Assembly (NCBI RefSeq): GCF_000255115.2
Contig: NC_018068.1
Location: 3,071,977 to 3,135,976 of the forward strand
DNA length: 64,000 bases
Origin: Desulfosporosinus acidiphilus SJ4
GTDB lineage: Bacteria > Bacillota > Desulfitobacteriia > Desulfitobacteriales > Desulfitobacteriaceae
Direction: 5' to 3'
The notes under the pieces were generated by a model, which saw only the letters and a program-made list of their open reading frames with translations, made no database searches and had not been told where the DNA came from. The translations under genes were made by a program, and so were the position numbers. Shown piece by piece: positions 1 to 8,240 of this stretch. Every line of letters starts with the position of its first letter. The first letter of the stretch is position 1.

Positions 1-1117
1 TTTCCATATCCCCGATTTCATCAAGGAACAAGGTTCCACCGTCAGCGAGTTCAAACTTGCCGATCTTACCTCCTTTTCGGGCCCCGGTAAAAGCTCCCTC
101 TTCATAACCAAACAATTCAGATTCCAGCAGATTTCCCGGAACCGCGGCACAATTTACTTTTATGAAGGGACCTTCTTTGTTTAAGCTCTCCATATGAAGC
201 AATTGGGCAAATAATTCTTTTCCTGTCCCGCTTTCTCCTCTTAAAAGAACCGTAGATTCTGATTTCGCAACTCGAAGAGCAATTTGCACCAAAGAAACCA
301 TGCGAGGATTTTTCCCTTTTAAAAGCTCTATGGCAGAAAAATTTTTCTTCAGAATGGTTTTTTTATAATAATCAAGTTCTGAGCGTAGCGAATTAACTTT
401 TTTCGTCAAAGCATATAGTTCATTGACATCTTTAAAGACAACCTTACCTAACGCCCCAACTATTTTTCCTTCTTGAGTAATAGGAATTCTGCTGGCGATG
501 ATTTCATGACCATTTAAATCATGAATATAGCCATGAACAGGTTGTCCCGTAACCAGTACATCCGTAAATTTTGGATTTTCATAAATTTCCTGGATGTGTT
601 TTCCGATCATTTCCTCAGGAGATTTGTTAAAGAAATTAGCGAAAGCTTGATTCGTCATGGTTACAATTCCCTTTTCGTTCGTGACAATTAAACCATCGTA
701 AGCAGTATTAAGAACAACCTCCAGAGTTCGTTGAAGTTGCTTCGTTTTTTCATGTTCGATTACTAAGTTATCAATTACGTTTTGGAGATCTGTAATATCC
801 TGAAATACTGCCACGGCTCCCACGAGCTCACCATGAATATGAATAGGCGTGCGATTACTTAATAGAACCTTATTATTCATGGTCAACTGCTGGCCTAACT
901 CAGGAATTCCTTTTTCGAATACTCTTAATAACCCGGTTCCGGGAAAATAGGTGGTAATTGATTGCCCAACAAGGTCGCGATCCGGAGTTTGCAGAATATT
1001 ATAGACAGCCCTATTAGCGTAGATTATTTGGCCTTCTAAGTTGACGGCAATCACTGCATTATTCGTGTTATCGAGTATTTTATCTATAGGAATTGTTCCA
1101 GACTGCTGCTCCAGCAT
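1..1117 (-). CDS. PAS-domain sigma-54-dependent transcriptional activator (5' part; C-terminus outside window)
   Basis: I translated this from the minus strand; it is open from ATG 1117 to the window edge (372 codons). Two PAS-like sensor domains come first (about residues 10-110 and 130-235), joined by a helical linker, followed by the start of an AAA+ sigma-54 activation domain. The Walker A motif GESGTGKE is near residue 294, the sigma-54 contact loop GAFTGA near 343, and a Walker [12 protein letters not shown] just before the edge. The family hydrolyses ATP to open sigma-54 promoters in response to a signal sensed by PAS. A G-rich Shine-Dalgarno sits about 7 nt before the ATG. The missing part should carry the rest of AAA+ and a Fis-type DNA-binding domain. 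The ligand and targets cannot be read from this fragment. Confidence 0.93.
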   Translation of the reverse strand, partial: MLEQQSGTIPIDKILDNTNNAVIAVNLEGQIIYANRAVYNILQTPDRDLVGQSITTYFPGTGLLRVFEKGIPELGQQLTMNNKVLLSNRTPIHIHGELVGAVAVFQDITDLQNVIDNLVIEHEKTKQLQRTLEVVLNTAYDGLIVTNEKGIVTMTNQAFANFFNKSPEEMIGKHIQEIYENPKFTDVLVTGQPVHGYIHDLNGHEIIASRIPITQEGKIVGALGKVVFKDVNELYALTKKVNSLRSELDYYKKTILKKNFSAIELLKGKNPRMVSLVQIALRVAKSESTVLLRGESGTGKELFAQLLHMESLNKEGPFIKVNCAAVPGNLLESELFGYEEGAFTGARKGGKIGKFELADGGTLFLDEIGDME

Positions 1118-1342
1118 CGTTGAGAGCCCCCCTGAAATTTCTGTCTAGTCAATCATATTCGACAGAAATCAAACGAATCCTTCTACTGAAGCGCTTAGTG
1201 TTTTCTTCCCTAACAGTCCTATTTACAACGCTAAAAGGGTCTAATACCGATCAGTTTTTAACCCAAGTCATTCTTGCGGCCTCTAGCGCGGGCGACTGCC
1301 TAGAATGCCGCTAAGCGGCATGGAAGTCTGATAATGTAAAAA

Positions 1343-1379
1343 ATTGAGGAGTGTGCTTACTTATTTCACACTCCTCAAT
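1343..1379 (-). terminator. Rho-independent terminator of the 39-aa gene
   Basis: A perfect 13-bp stem (1343-1355 with 1367-1379) and an 11-nt loop are followed on the minus strand by TTTTTTACATT. It lies 5 nt past the stop codon of the small minus-strand ORF and supports that ORF as a transcribed unit. Confidence 0.85.
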
Positions 1380-1383
1380 CTCT

Positions 1384-1503
1384 TTAACCATTTGGTATTG
1401 TTTTCTGGATATTTCGTTCTTTGTGAGTATCATATTCAGTGTAATGGGGATCAGATTTGGTAACGGGAGATTTCGGTCGAGATACTTTCTTTCGAGCGCC
1501 CAT
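1384..1503 (-). CDS. Small basic protein, 39 aa, unknown function
   Basis: This is a short minus-strand reading frame with all the marks of a gene. AAGGGAGG lies 6-7 nt before ATG 1503, and a strong terminator directly follows the stop. The product starts MGARKKVSRPKSPV, is rich in Lys, Arg and Pro, and has a Tyr/His/Asp-containing middle (DPHYTEYD). It has no signal peptide or membrane segment. An upstream in-frame ATG at 1509 abuts the Shine-Dalgarno and is unlikely to be used. I do not recognise the family. It stands alone between the sigma-54 activator and the Crp/Fnr gene. Nucleic-acid binding is possible from its charge but is only a guess. Confidence 0.55.
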   Translation of the reverse strand: MGARKKVSRPKSPVTKSDPHYTEYDTHKERNIQKTIPNG

Positions 1504-1640
1504 ATCCATCCTCCCTTTCGATCATTTTTACACTCTATATCTTTTCCAAGATAAAAAGTCTTATGCTTTTAATCGTTGTTGTTTAAAGAACGAAATTTTG
1601 GAGAAACACATCTATGAAAAGAAAATCCCATAAATCCGTT

Positions 1641-1669
1641 TTAAATTTTGACTCTTTTTACGCTATAAT
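1641..1669 (+). promoter_or_regulatory. Promoter of the Crp/Fnr gene
   Basis: TTAAAT (1641-1646), 17 nt, then a perfect TATAAT (1664-1669). Transcription would begin near 1676, inside the longest reading frame but upstream of GTG 1713. This supports the shorter protein start. Confidence 0.55.
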
Positions 1670-1712
1670 AAAGAGAAAAGCTAATCGACTGATTGCTACG
1701 GGGAGGTATGAC

Positions 1713-2429
1713 GTGTTTAAAGAGCAAAAAATTAAAGAGTTATTGACGATAAAACCTTTCACAACAATGTCTGATGAATTTATTGATTTTTGTATAACCC
1801 ATGGCCGAACGCGTCATTATGCACCAAAACAATACCTTTACTTTGCCGGAGATGAAGGAAATACTGTCTACTTTCTATTATCCGGAAGAATCAGATTATA
1901 TCTAATGGGAGAGTTAACTGAAAAGATCATCCGAGTCTTAAGCCCCCCGGTATTCTTTCCTGAAGTAATTCTGGATGGAAGGCCATACCCTCATGCAGCA
2001 CTTTGTATCGAAGAAACAGAAGTTCTTGCTCTTAATCGCGAGACTTTAATACATTTTATCCAAAGCAACCCTTCTATTCTTTGGGGGTTCTACAAAATGT
2101 TAGCCTTGGATTTGCGACGCTCTTATCGTCAAATCCGAAATCTCTCCATTGGTGACGCCCGGTTGCGCCTAGGGGCAAAATTGTATGCCCTAGCTCATGT
2201 TCATGGACAATCAACGTCTAAAGGAGTATTGATTACAATTCCTTTATCTGCCACGGAACTTGCCGGGATGTGTAGTCTGGCCCGAGAATCAGTAAGCCGT
2301 ATCTTAAGCGAATTAAAGGAATCTCATTTAATCGAAATTGATAAAAAAAGTATTACCGTTTCTGATCCTCAAAAATTGAGTCTTTGGATCCACGACCGCT
2401 CTGTACGTTCTCGCTCTGCTCTTGAGTAA
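1713..2429 (+). CDS. Crp/Fnr-family transcriptional regulator
   Basis: A regulator of about 238 aa. An N-terminal cyclic-nucleotide-binding-type beta-barrel (about residues 15-120, with the GDEGNTVYFLLSGRIRLY strand-turn pattern) precedes the long dimer helix and a C-terminal winged helix with recognition helix LARESVSRILSELKE. There is no N-terminal Cys cluster like that of E. coli FNR, so it is probably not an Fe-S oxygen sensor; the ligand is unknown. I chose GTG 1713 because GGGGAGG sits 6 nt upstream and a TATAAT promoter lies at 1664. The in-frame ATG at 1614 has no ribosome-binding site. The 3' end overlaps the convergent sulfite-reductase-like gene by 77 bp. Crp-type palindromes near 3.1 and 6.0 kb are candidate targets. 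Confidence 0.9.
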   Translation: MFKEQKIKELLTIKPFTTMSDEFIDFCITHGRTRHYAPKQYLYFAGDEGNTVYFLLSGRIRLYLMGELTEKIIRVLSPPVFFPEVILDGRPYPHAALCIEETEVLALNRETLIHFIQSNPSILWGFYKMLALDLRRSYRQIRNLSIGDARLRLGAKLYALAHVHGQSTSKGVLITIPLSATELAGMCSLARESVSRILSELKESHLIEIDKKSITVSDPQKLSLWIHDRSVRSRSALE

Positions 2430-3018
2430 GATGAATAGAATCCAAAAAATGCGTTAAGCGTTCCTCCGGTTCCCCTTGATCTATATACCGTTGGAGTGTT
2501 TCAATGACCCAAGACACTACTTCATCATCTGTTTTGAGTTGACCGGCCAGTCTGGCAAATTGCGGATGGCGGCCTACTCTTCCACCATATCGTACTATCC
2601 ACCCCTTTTCGGATCCGGACAACGTACCTGTTGGGCAAACTCTTAGACAATCTCCGCAGGATATACATTTGTCTTGATTTATAATAATCTCCTGTGATTC
2701 TCTTGTTATTGCTTTCTCAAGGCAAGCGCCAATACAGACATCACACTCTGCGCAGGGTATTTCAGTAATTTTTGGAACAACATATCCAGATATACCGAAA
2801 TCCTTGATATTGGGTTGCGAACATCCATTAGGGCACCCTGCCACACTGATTTTTGGTAAATGATGATAATGAACGGGTGTAAATTTTTGAGCAAGAGTTT
2901 GTAAAAGGTTTAATTCATCGAGTTTCTTAAGCATTTTTTCATAGAGGTTTTGCCAATTACAAGCAGCTTTAGGACAATTTGGCCGGCAATGTTCAAGTTG
3001 AAATCCATTCTGTTGCAT
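2353..3018 (-). CDS. Sulfite/nitrite-reductase-like protein with 2x[4Fe-4S] ferredoxin domain
   Basis: This 221-aa protein has an early Cys group (CRPNCPKAAC) and ISVAGCPNGCSQP, which is the C-x3-C half of the sirohaem/[4Fe-4S] motif of sulfite and nitrite reductases. A ferredoxin insert follows with two CxxCxxCxxxC-type sets (CAECDVCIGACLEKA and CISCGDCLRVCPTG), then a GGRVGRHPQFA stretch of the reductase fold. It is much shorter than true DsrA or AsrC, so it may carry electrons or bind sirohaem without being a complete catalytic subunit. GGAGGA sits before ATG 3018. A Crp-type palindrome (3105-3120) lies upstream. The 3' end overlaps the Crp/Fnr gene tail to tail. Confidence 0.82.
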   Translation of the reverse strand: MQQNGFQLEHCRPNCPKAACNWQNLYEKMLKKLDELNLLQTLAQKFTPVHYHHLPKISVAGCPNGCSQPNIKDFGISGYVVPKITEIPCAECDVCIGACLEKAITRESQEIIINQDKCISCGDCLRVCPTGTLSGSEKGWIVRYGGRVGRHPQFARLAGQLKTDDEVVSWVIETLQRYIDQGEPEERLTHFLDSIHLTQEQSENVQSGRGSKDSIFEDQKR

Positions 3019-3104
3019 CTTATCTTCCTCCGGGAAACGATTATTTAAAAATTTTTCGCTACTCGTTAGTATAGATTAGCTTAACAAAAAAATTTCTTCA
3101 GTGA

Positions 3105-3120
3105 TGTGTTTTAAATCACA
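3105..3120. promoter_or_regulatory. Putative Crp/Fnr-type operator
   Basis: TGTGTTTTAAATCACA reads as TGTGT-N6-TCACA and is near-palindromic (7 of 8 half-site positions). This is the spacing of Crp/Fnr sites. It lies about 50 nt upstream of the likely start of the sulfite-reductase-like transcript, whose -35 is weak, and the adjacent gene encodes a Crp/Fnr protein. The regulatory link is inferred. Confidence 0.45.
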
Positions 3121-3198
3121 TTTACTGCCATGATATTAGATTTTACTTGTCAACTTTGACAGTCAAGATCTTCTCTAACCATAGTGTGGAGAATAAAA

Positions 3199-3229
3199 AA
3201 ACAGATGAAGTCCAACTTCATCTGTTTTT
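3199..3229 (-). terminator. Terminator downstream of phoU
   Basis: A 12-bp perfect stem (3199-3210 with 3216-3227) has a 5-nt loop and T/A runs on both sides, so it can work in either direction. It lies about 105 nt past the phoU stop. Confidence 0.85.
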
Positions 3230-3333
3230 CTGTTCGTATCTGTTCTCTCCTGTTCTCCTTAGATATCGTTATTTATCCCCATCAAGACTTCCATTTCTAA
3301 CTTCTAGTACGTGGAGATTACTCCATTGTTTTC

Positions 3334-3993
3334 TTAATCGTTCAAATTCACTCTCTTACCCGAACATAGATATACAATTTCTTCAGAAATATTTGTGCAA
3401 TAATCTCCGAATCGCTCTAAGAACCTGCAGGCAAAAAGCAAATAATTTGCTTGATGAACCTGTTCTGGTTTTGACATCATAATGCCTTTTAAATCTTCAA
3501 AGGCTTGAGAATATATTTTATCAACCTCATCATCCATTATAGCCATAGAAGCCGCGGCATCGCAGTCTTCTTGAACATAAGCTTTAAGTCCAAGATCAAG
3601 CATTTCTTTTACCTTAGCGCTCATTTGCTGAATATTCATTAAAGGCATAATCAAGGATTCTTGGCCTATCCTGTTGGTTAACTTTGCCAGATCGACTGAT
3701 AGGTCACCCATTCTTTCAAGATAAATGGCAATTTTTAACCCGGCGACTACTTTACGTAAATCACGGGCATAGGGTTGCTGGGTTGCAATCAAACGAATAC
3801 AATGTTCTTCAATTTTCGCTTGAAGGTCGTTGACCACAGAATCATCGGAGATAACCTTATTTGCTAATGTAAGATCCTGATCAAGCAGAGATTTCACGGC
3901 AGAACTAATTCGGTTATCAACCATTTTCCCCAGATCGAGAATATTCAAACGAAGGTCTTCCAAATCGCGATCAAATTTTTGACGCATTGGCAT
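3334..3993 (-). CDS. phoU: Phosphate-signalling protein PhoU
   Basis: The 219-aa protein is all-helical and built of two PhoU repeats, each with the E/DxxxD metal-binding pattern (ERMGDLSVDLAKL near residue 92 and ERFGDYCTNISEEI near 193). Its length is typical. PhoU proteins dampen the Pst transporter and PhoR signalling and bind Mg or Fe clusters at the membrane. No pst or phoR genes are in the window, so this is an orphan copy. The start ATG 3993 has GGAGGG 9 nt upstream; a second ATG two codons later is less likely. Confidence 0.93.
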   Translation of the reverse strand: MPMRQKFDRDLEDLRLNILDLGKMVDNRISSAVKSLLDQDLTLANKVISDDSVVNDLQAKIEEHCIRLIATQQPYARDLRKVVAGLKIAIYLERMGDLSVDLAKLTNRIGQESLIMPLMNIQQMSAKVKEMLDLGLKAYVQEDCDAAASMAIMDDEVDKIYSQAFEDLKGIMMSKPEQVHQANYLLFACRFLERFGDYCTNISEEIVYLCSGKRVNLND

Positions 3994-4158
3994 CTTTTCG
4001 CCCTCCTCTCCTTCATTATTTACTCAAGTTTATCATCACTATTACCAATAGAAAAATCTCTCTTTTTAATTGCAAAGACATTTCCTTTCCAATTTTTCTT
4101 CATGTCCTGCGACTGCCTAATGCTTTGAGGATCAGACGCTGCCGGGATTTGCATAAAA

Positions 4159-4178
4159 AAACCACGAAAACGTGGTTT
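4159..4178 (-). terminator. Terminator of the CBS-domain gene
   Basis: Stem AAACCACG/CGTGGTTT with an AAAA loop, followed on the minus strand by TTTTTTATGC. It lies about 40 nt past the stop at 4220. Confidence 0.85.
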
Positions 4179-4219
4179 AGCTGCAATTAATCCATCGACC
4201 CATTACACATCGGCCGTGA

Positions 4220-4645
4220 CTAATCCAGGGACTCTTCTTTCTTCTGAAGCAACAACTTAGAACAATATTCAATCATTTCACGACGCCTTACAATTCCAAT
4301 AAAAGTCTGCTGGTCATCCACAACTGGTACGAAATTTTGCACAACAGCTCGGGAAATTAAATCCTCAATTTGTGCATCAATCGTAACCGGTAAATTCTGA
4401 ACATGCTGTTCCACATCGCATAAATGTATATCTTCCGTGTTATGAAATGTTAATCCAGGAGTATTCTTTAGCTTCCAAAGCAAATCCCCTTCAGTTATTG
4501 TCCCTACATATTTCCCATCATTATTGATAAGAGGTACTGCCGAATAGCTGTGATACTCCATCCTCTCCAAGGCTTGGCGCATGGTTGCATTTTCTTTAAG
4601 ATAAACAATATCCTTCTTTGGAATAAGAAAAAAAGCTACATTCAT
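4220..4645 (-). CDS. Tandem CBS-domain protein, CbpB/DarB-like
   Basis: A 141-aa soluble protein made of two CBS motifs (about residues 8-68 and 78-137) and nothing else. The second motif, with NFVPVVDDQQTFIGIVRRREMIEY, resembles Bacillus DarB/CbpB (YkuL), a c-di-AMP receptor that controls Rel and pyruvate carboxylase. CBS pairs generally bind adenine nucleotides. Size and layout fit the DarB group, but the ligand is inferred. GGAGCG precedes ATG 4645. It is a single gene with its own terminator. Confidence 0.8.
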   Translation of the reverse strand: MNVAFFLIPKKDIVYLKENATMRQALERMEYHSYSAVPLINNDGKYVGTITEGDLLWKLKNTPGLTFHNTEDIHLCDVEQHVQNLPVTIDAQIEDLISRAVVQNFVPVVDDQQTFIGIVRRREMIEYCSKLLLQKKEESLD

Positions 4646-4791
4646 ACTCTAACGCTCCGTAATATAAATCATAAAAATAATTATCCTGAAAGCTCTTCAT
4701 TATCTACTTATATTATAGATAAACCCTAGAAAAAAGAAAAGATTACTCCGTCAGCTAATACATTATACTTGATATGTTTCTAAATACCAAG

Positions 4792-5529
4792 TTAAAAATG
4801 TTTGCTAAAACGATTTAATAAATTCACTAAGCTTTCCGGCGTAAACTGCAGAATGGCAGGCTTACCAGCAGGAGCTTCCTGCAAGGGCTTAGCCCCTGTT
4901 GTCTGGGGAGGTACCACCGCTCTGACAAAAATTGTTGCTAATAATTCTAAGATAAACATCGGTAAGGCTCCGCGCAAGCCGGGAAACGTAATGATCGGTA
5001 CAATAAGGAAGACCGTAGGTCCAAATGGATTGCCTACAAAATCTCCCCAAACAGTTAAGGCCACAACAACAGGAGCTTCAGGAGATTCCAAAGTTCCGGA
5101 GGTGACATCAGGTCGATAACCTGGGGGTTGAACAGCCGTGGGTTGAACAGCGGAACTTGGAATAGAACTGCGAGACACTGAATTTAAAAATTCTTGTAAA
5201 TCTCCCATAGACATACTCACAGATTGTTCCGGAGCTAAAACCGTTCCAGATTTAGTAGTACTTAATTCTAATCCAAAAAACCGGTTTATTAGAAAAAGAA
5301 AAATTTGAGCAGAAATCAAAATACCTAAGGATGCAAATACTTTCCCAGTTAATAATGGCTGCAGAAAAAACAGAGTTGAACTTCCGGGCGTTGAGCTTAT
5401 TGGAGCAAAGAAAGAAATTCCAAAATTTAAAGGTTCCTTCGGAATATTGTCTCCAGTGGCCACGGGTTCACATGAATTATACATATTTAAGGGGGCACTT
5501 GATGACGCAGCTATTGGACTATTGTTCAT
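4792..5529 (-). CDS. Uncharacterised Pro/Ser-rich membrane protein
   Basis: I do not recognise this 245-aa protein. An N-terminal low-complexity stretch of about 60 residues is followed by one hydrophobic segment (VFASLGILISAQIFLFLI). Then comes a Ser/Pro/Val-rich linker with repeated AVQP, a second hydrophobic region around VVVALTVWGDFV...FLIVPIITFPGL, and a third (LPMFILELLATIFV). AGGAGAGGAG precedes ATG 5529, which fixes the strand; the opposite-strand frame of 105 codons is a shadow. It may be a small integral or spore-associated protein. No partner is evident. Confidence 0.6.
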   Translation of the reverse strand: MNNSPIAASSSAPLNMYNSCEPVATGDNIPKEPLNFGISFFAPISSTPGSSTLFFLQPLLTGKVFASLGILISAQIFLFLINRFFGLELSTTKSGTVLAPEQSVSMSMGDLQEFLNSVSRSSIPSSAVQPTAVQPPGYRPDVTSGTLESPEAPVVVALTVWGDFVGNPFGPTVFLIVPIITFPGLRGALPMFILELLATIFVRAVVPPQTTGAKPLQEAPAGKPAILQFTPESLVNLLNRFSKHF

Positions 5530-5886
5530 GCTCTAACTCCTCTCCTAATTTAGGTTATGGAGCTTTTTTAAAAATGTAACTGCTGCGTGAGGATCCTCTC
5601 GGTTTAAGTTAATTATATTTGGAATGCCAATATAACTTAATTATGGCAGTAGCCTCTGACTAATAGTGATATAAGTATTTATAATGTTCAACGAAATCAC
5701 AGGTACAGCATTTCACATAATAAGTACTTCTAAAACAAGACACATCATTCTAAAATTTAAAAATCACAGTTGATTTGCATCCATAATCCGTCATGAATGA
5801 CATAAAATATTACAATTCGACAATTAGCATCCATATATTAAATTAATATTAAGCGTGTTGACATAATACGACCCCAATGTTAGTCT

Positions 5887-5916
5887 TTGACTATAAAGAA
5901 AACGCAGGTGTATTAT
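5887..5916 (+). promoter_or_regulatory. Upstream candidate promoter of the ETF:quinone oxidoreductase gene
   Basis: TTGACT (5887-5892), 18 nt, TATTAT (5911-5916). Good consensus, but about 260 nt from the start codon. Confidence 0.4.
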
Positions 5917-6002
5917 TAGTAATTTTTTAAATGAACTTACCGTAATAATCATCAAACGTTTTAAAGCAACCCTTACTCTTTAAGTGTAAAAATTCACAAA
6001 AA

Positions 6003-6045
6003 AAGTGAATTATTTCACTTGTTTAACTTTTCAAAATTTTATAAT
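6003..6045 (+). promoter_or_regulatory. Crp/Fnr-type class II operator overlapping a promoter
   Basis: AAGTGAATTATTTCACTT (6003-6020) is a palindrome with 7-bp arms, readable as AGTGA-N6-TCACT. A perfect TATAAT lies at 6040-6045 with no good -35. With transcription starting near 6052, the palindrome centre is at about -41, the classic position for Crp/Fnr class II activation. The weak -35 agrees with activator dependence. The bound protein is inferred. Confidence 0.5.
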
Positions 6046-6179
6046 TTAGAAGGGGTTGGTATTTACTGGAGCATGAAGGTGGTAGTTCTGGGATCCTAAT
6101 CCTAGGGTTGTATGAGTTTTAGTAGGTTTAATTTTCAATCTTTAAAAAGTAAAGAGTTTATTTAAATGGAGGGAGTTAA

Positions 6180-8240
6180 ATGCGTTTAAGTTGGCTAATA
6201 GTTTTCCTGATCATGGCTGTCGTTGCAATTGGGTTATTTAGTTCTGCCTTAAAGAAAAAGATTGGTATTCTGGCTTTAGGGGCTAAAGTAGAAGATGAAA
6301 GATTTGAAAACCCTCAAAAACGCTTTATGAATTTTGTATCCTTAGTCTTAGGACAAAAGAAAATAATCAACGAGCCTTATGGAATTATTCATTTTTTCAT
6401 TTTCTGGGGATTTATTTTTATCTGTTTGGGAGAATTACCATTAATATTTGAAGGAATTTTTCCTGCCTATTCCTTTCCCTTTTTAGGTACAAACCCTTAT
6501 TTTTATATGATCAAGGATATCTTGACCCTATTTGTTACCATTGGCTTAATTATTAGTTCTATCAGAAGGTGGGTCTTCAAACCAGCTCAATTATATCGTT
6601 CTAAAGAAGCAGCAATTATTGTCTTACTAGTTATCGGAGTCATAGTAACCGAATGGATTTCCAGCGGCGCTAAGGTCGCTCTTGAACCAACAAAAAGCGC
6701 ATATGCTCTTGCAATGATGTACCATACCTTTGCCAATCTATTTATGGGACTAAGCCCAGATACATTAGTCGGAATCCAAACATCATTCTGGTGGATTCAT
6801 ATGGTTGTTGTCTTTAGTTTTCTCGTGTATATTCCGAATTCCAAGCATATGCACCTTTTAGCCGTTCATCCTAACACATATCTTTCATCCTTAAAACCTC
6901 TAGGTGCCCAAATTGAGAAGATTGATCTCGAAGACGAAGAACTCACTGAGTTAGGTGTTAACAGAATTGAAAGCTTTACTTGGAAACAACTATTAGACAG
7001 TTTTGCCTGCGGAGAATGTGGACGTTGTATGTCCAACTGCCCTGCCAATATTTCAGGTAAACCTTTAAACCCCAAACATTTACTCAGTCACCAACTAAAA
7101 GACCATCTCCTGGAAAAAGGTGCAGTTATGAAGGCCAAAGGCTTAACATCCACCGGTGACGAGAATGCCGAAGTGTTGGCTGAAATTGCAGAAAACGATC
7201 CGCAAGCAGCTGAAATTCTGCAAAAATCATTGATTGGGGATATTGTTACAGAAGAAGAAATTTGGGCTTGTACTACTTGCATGTCCTGTCAAGTCCAATG
7301 TCCGGTAGCAAACGAACATGTTAACAAGATCATTAATATGCGTCAATCCCTGGTTATGATGGATAGTAACTTCCCTCAAGAATTACAAACATCCTTCCGT
7401 AATGTTGAAAATAATGCCAACCCCTGGGGTGTCGGGTATACAGAGCGTGCAAATTGGGCTGCTGACCTAGATATCCCCTTAATCAGTGAAACAGAAAATG
7501 TTGAATACCTTTTCTGGGTCGGATGTGCAGGTTCTTTTGACAGCCGAGCTCAAAAAGTAACTGTAGCTATTGCCAAGATTCTTAAAGCTGCCGGAGTAAA
7601 TTTTGCTATCTTGGGAACTGAAGAAAAATGCTGCGGAGACTTTGTACGCCGTTCAGGTAATGAATATTTATTCCAAACCGCTGCTGCTGAAAATGTAGAA
7701 ATCTTAAATAACTATAACGTTAAGAAAATCATTACAGCTTGTCCTCACTGCTTAAATACGTTAAAGAATGAGTACCCTGAATTTGGCGGTAACTATGAAG
7801 TCATTCACCACACTCAATTCCTTAATCAATTAATTAAGGACGGCAAATTAGTACTGAATAATACGGGTTCTGTCGAACCTCAAAAGATCGTTTATCATGA
7901 TTCATGTTATTTAGGACGCTATCAGCAAGAGTTTGATGCCCCCCGCTCTCTCTTTCAAATGATCCCAGGGGTGGAGATCGTTGAAATGGATCGTCATCAT
8001 AATAAGAGCTTTTGCTGCGGAGCCGGCGGCGGACGCATGTGGTTAGAAGAGGAAAATCACCAACGCGTTAATAACTTAAGGGTTGAGCAAGCTCTCGAGA
8101 AGAATGCGGAAGTTATTGGTGCAAATTGCCCCTTCTGTATCACGATGTTGGAAGACGGCGTCAAAGAAAAGGTTGATACCGACAAGCAAACCGTACGGGT
8201 TGTTGACCCAGCAGAGCTTATCGCTAAAATGGTTAGTTAA
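6180..8240 (+). CDS. Membrane (Fe-S) ETF:quinone oxidoreductase (EMO/EtfD-like; NarI + HdrD/GlpC fusion)
   Basis: This 686-aa fusion protein should pass electrons from ETF to menaquinone. Its N-terminal half has about six membrane helices with paired His, resembling the haem b subunit NarI. The cytoplasmic half has two [4Fe-4S] motifs (CGECGRCMSNCP from residue 277; CTTCMSCQVQCP near 363). Two CCG domains of the heterodisulfide-reductase D type follow (CCGDF near 484 and CCGAGGGRMW near 612). The same layout is known in ETF:methylmenaquinone oxidoreductases of syntrophs and in mycobacterial EtfD. GGAGGG precedes ATG 6180. It is monocistronic behind a Crp-type operator. The ETF partner could be fixAB at 20-22 kb. 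Confidence 0.85.
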   Translation: MRLSWLIVFLIMAVVAIGLFSSALKKKIGILALGAKVEDERFENPQKRFMNFVSLVLGQKKIINEPYGIIHFFIFWGFIFICLGELPLIFEGIFPAYSFPFLGTNPYFYMIKDILTLFVTIGLIISSIRRWVFKPAQLYRSKEAAIIVLLVIGVIVTEWISSGAKVALEPTKSAYALAMMYHTFANLFMGLSPDTLVGIQTSFWWIHMVVVFSFLVYIPNSKHMHLLAVHPNTYLSSLKPLGAQIEKIDLEDEELTELGVNRIESFTWKQLLDSFACGECGRCMSNCPANISGKPLNPKHLLSHQLKDHLLEKGAVMKAKGLTSTGDENAEVLAEIAENDPQAAEILQKSLIGDIVTEEEIWACTTCMSCQVQCPVANEHVNKIINMRQSLVMMDSNFPQELQTSFRNVENNANPWGVGYTERANWAADLDIPLISETENVEYLFWVGCAGSFDSRAQKVTVAIAKILKAAGVNFAILGTEEKCCGDFVRRSGNEYLFQTAAAENVEILNNYNVKKIITACPHCLNTLKNEYPEFGGNYEVIHHTQFLNQLIKDGKLVLNNTGSVEPQKIVYHDSCYLGRYQQEFDAPRSLFQMIPGVEIVEMDRHHNKSFCCGAGGGRMWLEEENHQRVNNLRVEQALEKNAEVIGANCPFCITMLEDGVKEKVDTDKQTVRVVDPAELIAKMVS

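Larger units (their letters stand above)
3019..3333. other. Intergenic region between the sulfite-reductase-like gene and phoU
   Basis: No coding frame here is convincing. It holds a minus-strand promoter region (candidate -10 TATACT at 3068-3073 with a poor -35), a Crp-type palindrome at 3105-3120 and the phoU terminator at 3199-3229. I see nothing else in the remaining 100 nt. Confidence 0.6.
5530..6179. other. 650-bp regulatory gap upstream of the membrane Fe-S oxidoreductase
   Basis: No credible gene is present. The region is AT-rich and holds an imperfect inverted repeat at 5604-5640 (TTAAGTT...AACTTAA with TTGG/CCAA at the centre), a candidate promoter at 5887-5916, and a Crp-type operator with a second promoter at 6003-6045. 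These imply a leader of about 130-260 nt for the downstream gene. I see no known riboswitch in it. Confidence 0.6.

Noticed and set aside
4802-5119. 105-codon plus-strand frame inside the 4.8-5.5 kb gene
   Set aside because: It has no Shine-Dalgarno, while the minus-strand frame has AGGAGAGGAG and a membrane-protein pattern; I treat it as a shadow.
5604-5640. Imperfect inverted repeat as a riboswitch or terminator
   Set aside because: Pairing has gaps, AT-rich, without a T-run after a stable stem; at most a weak operator.
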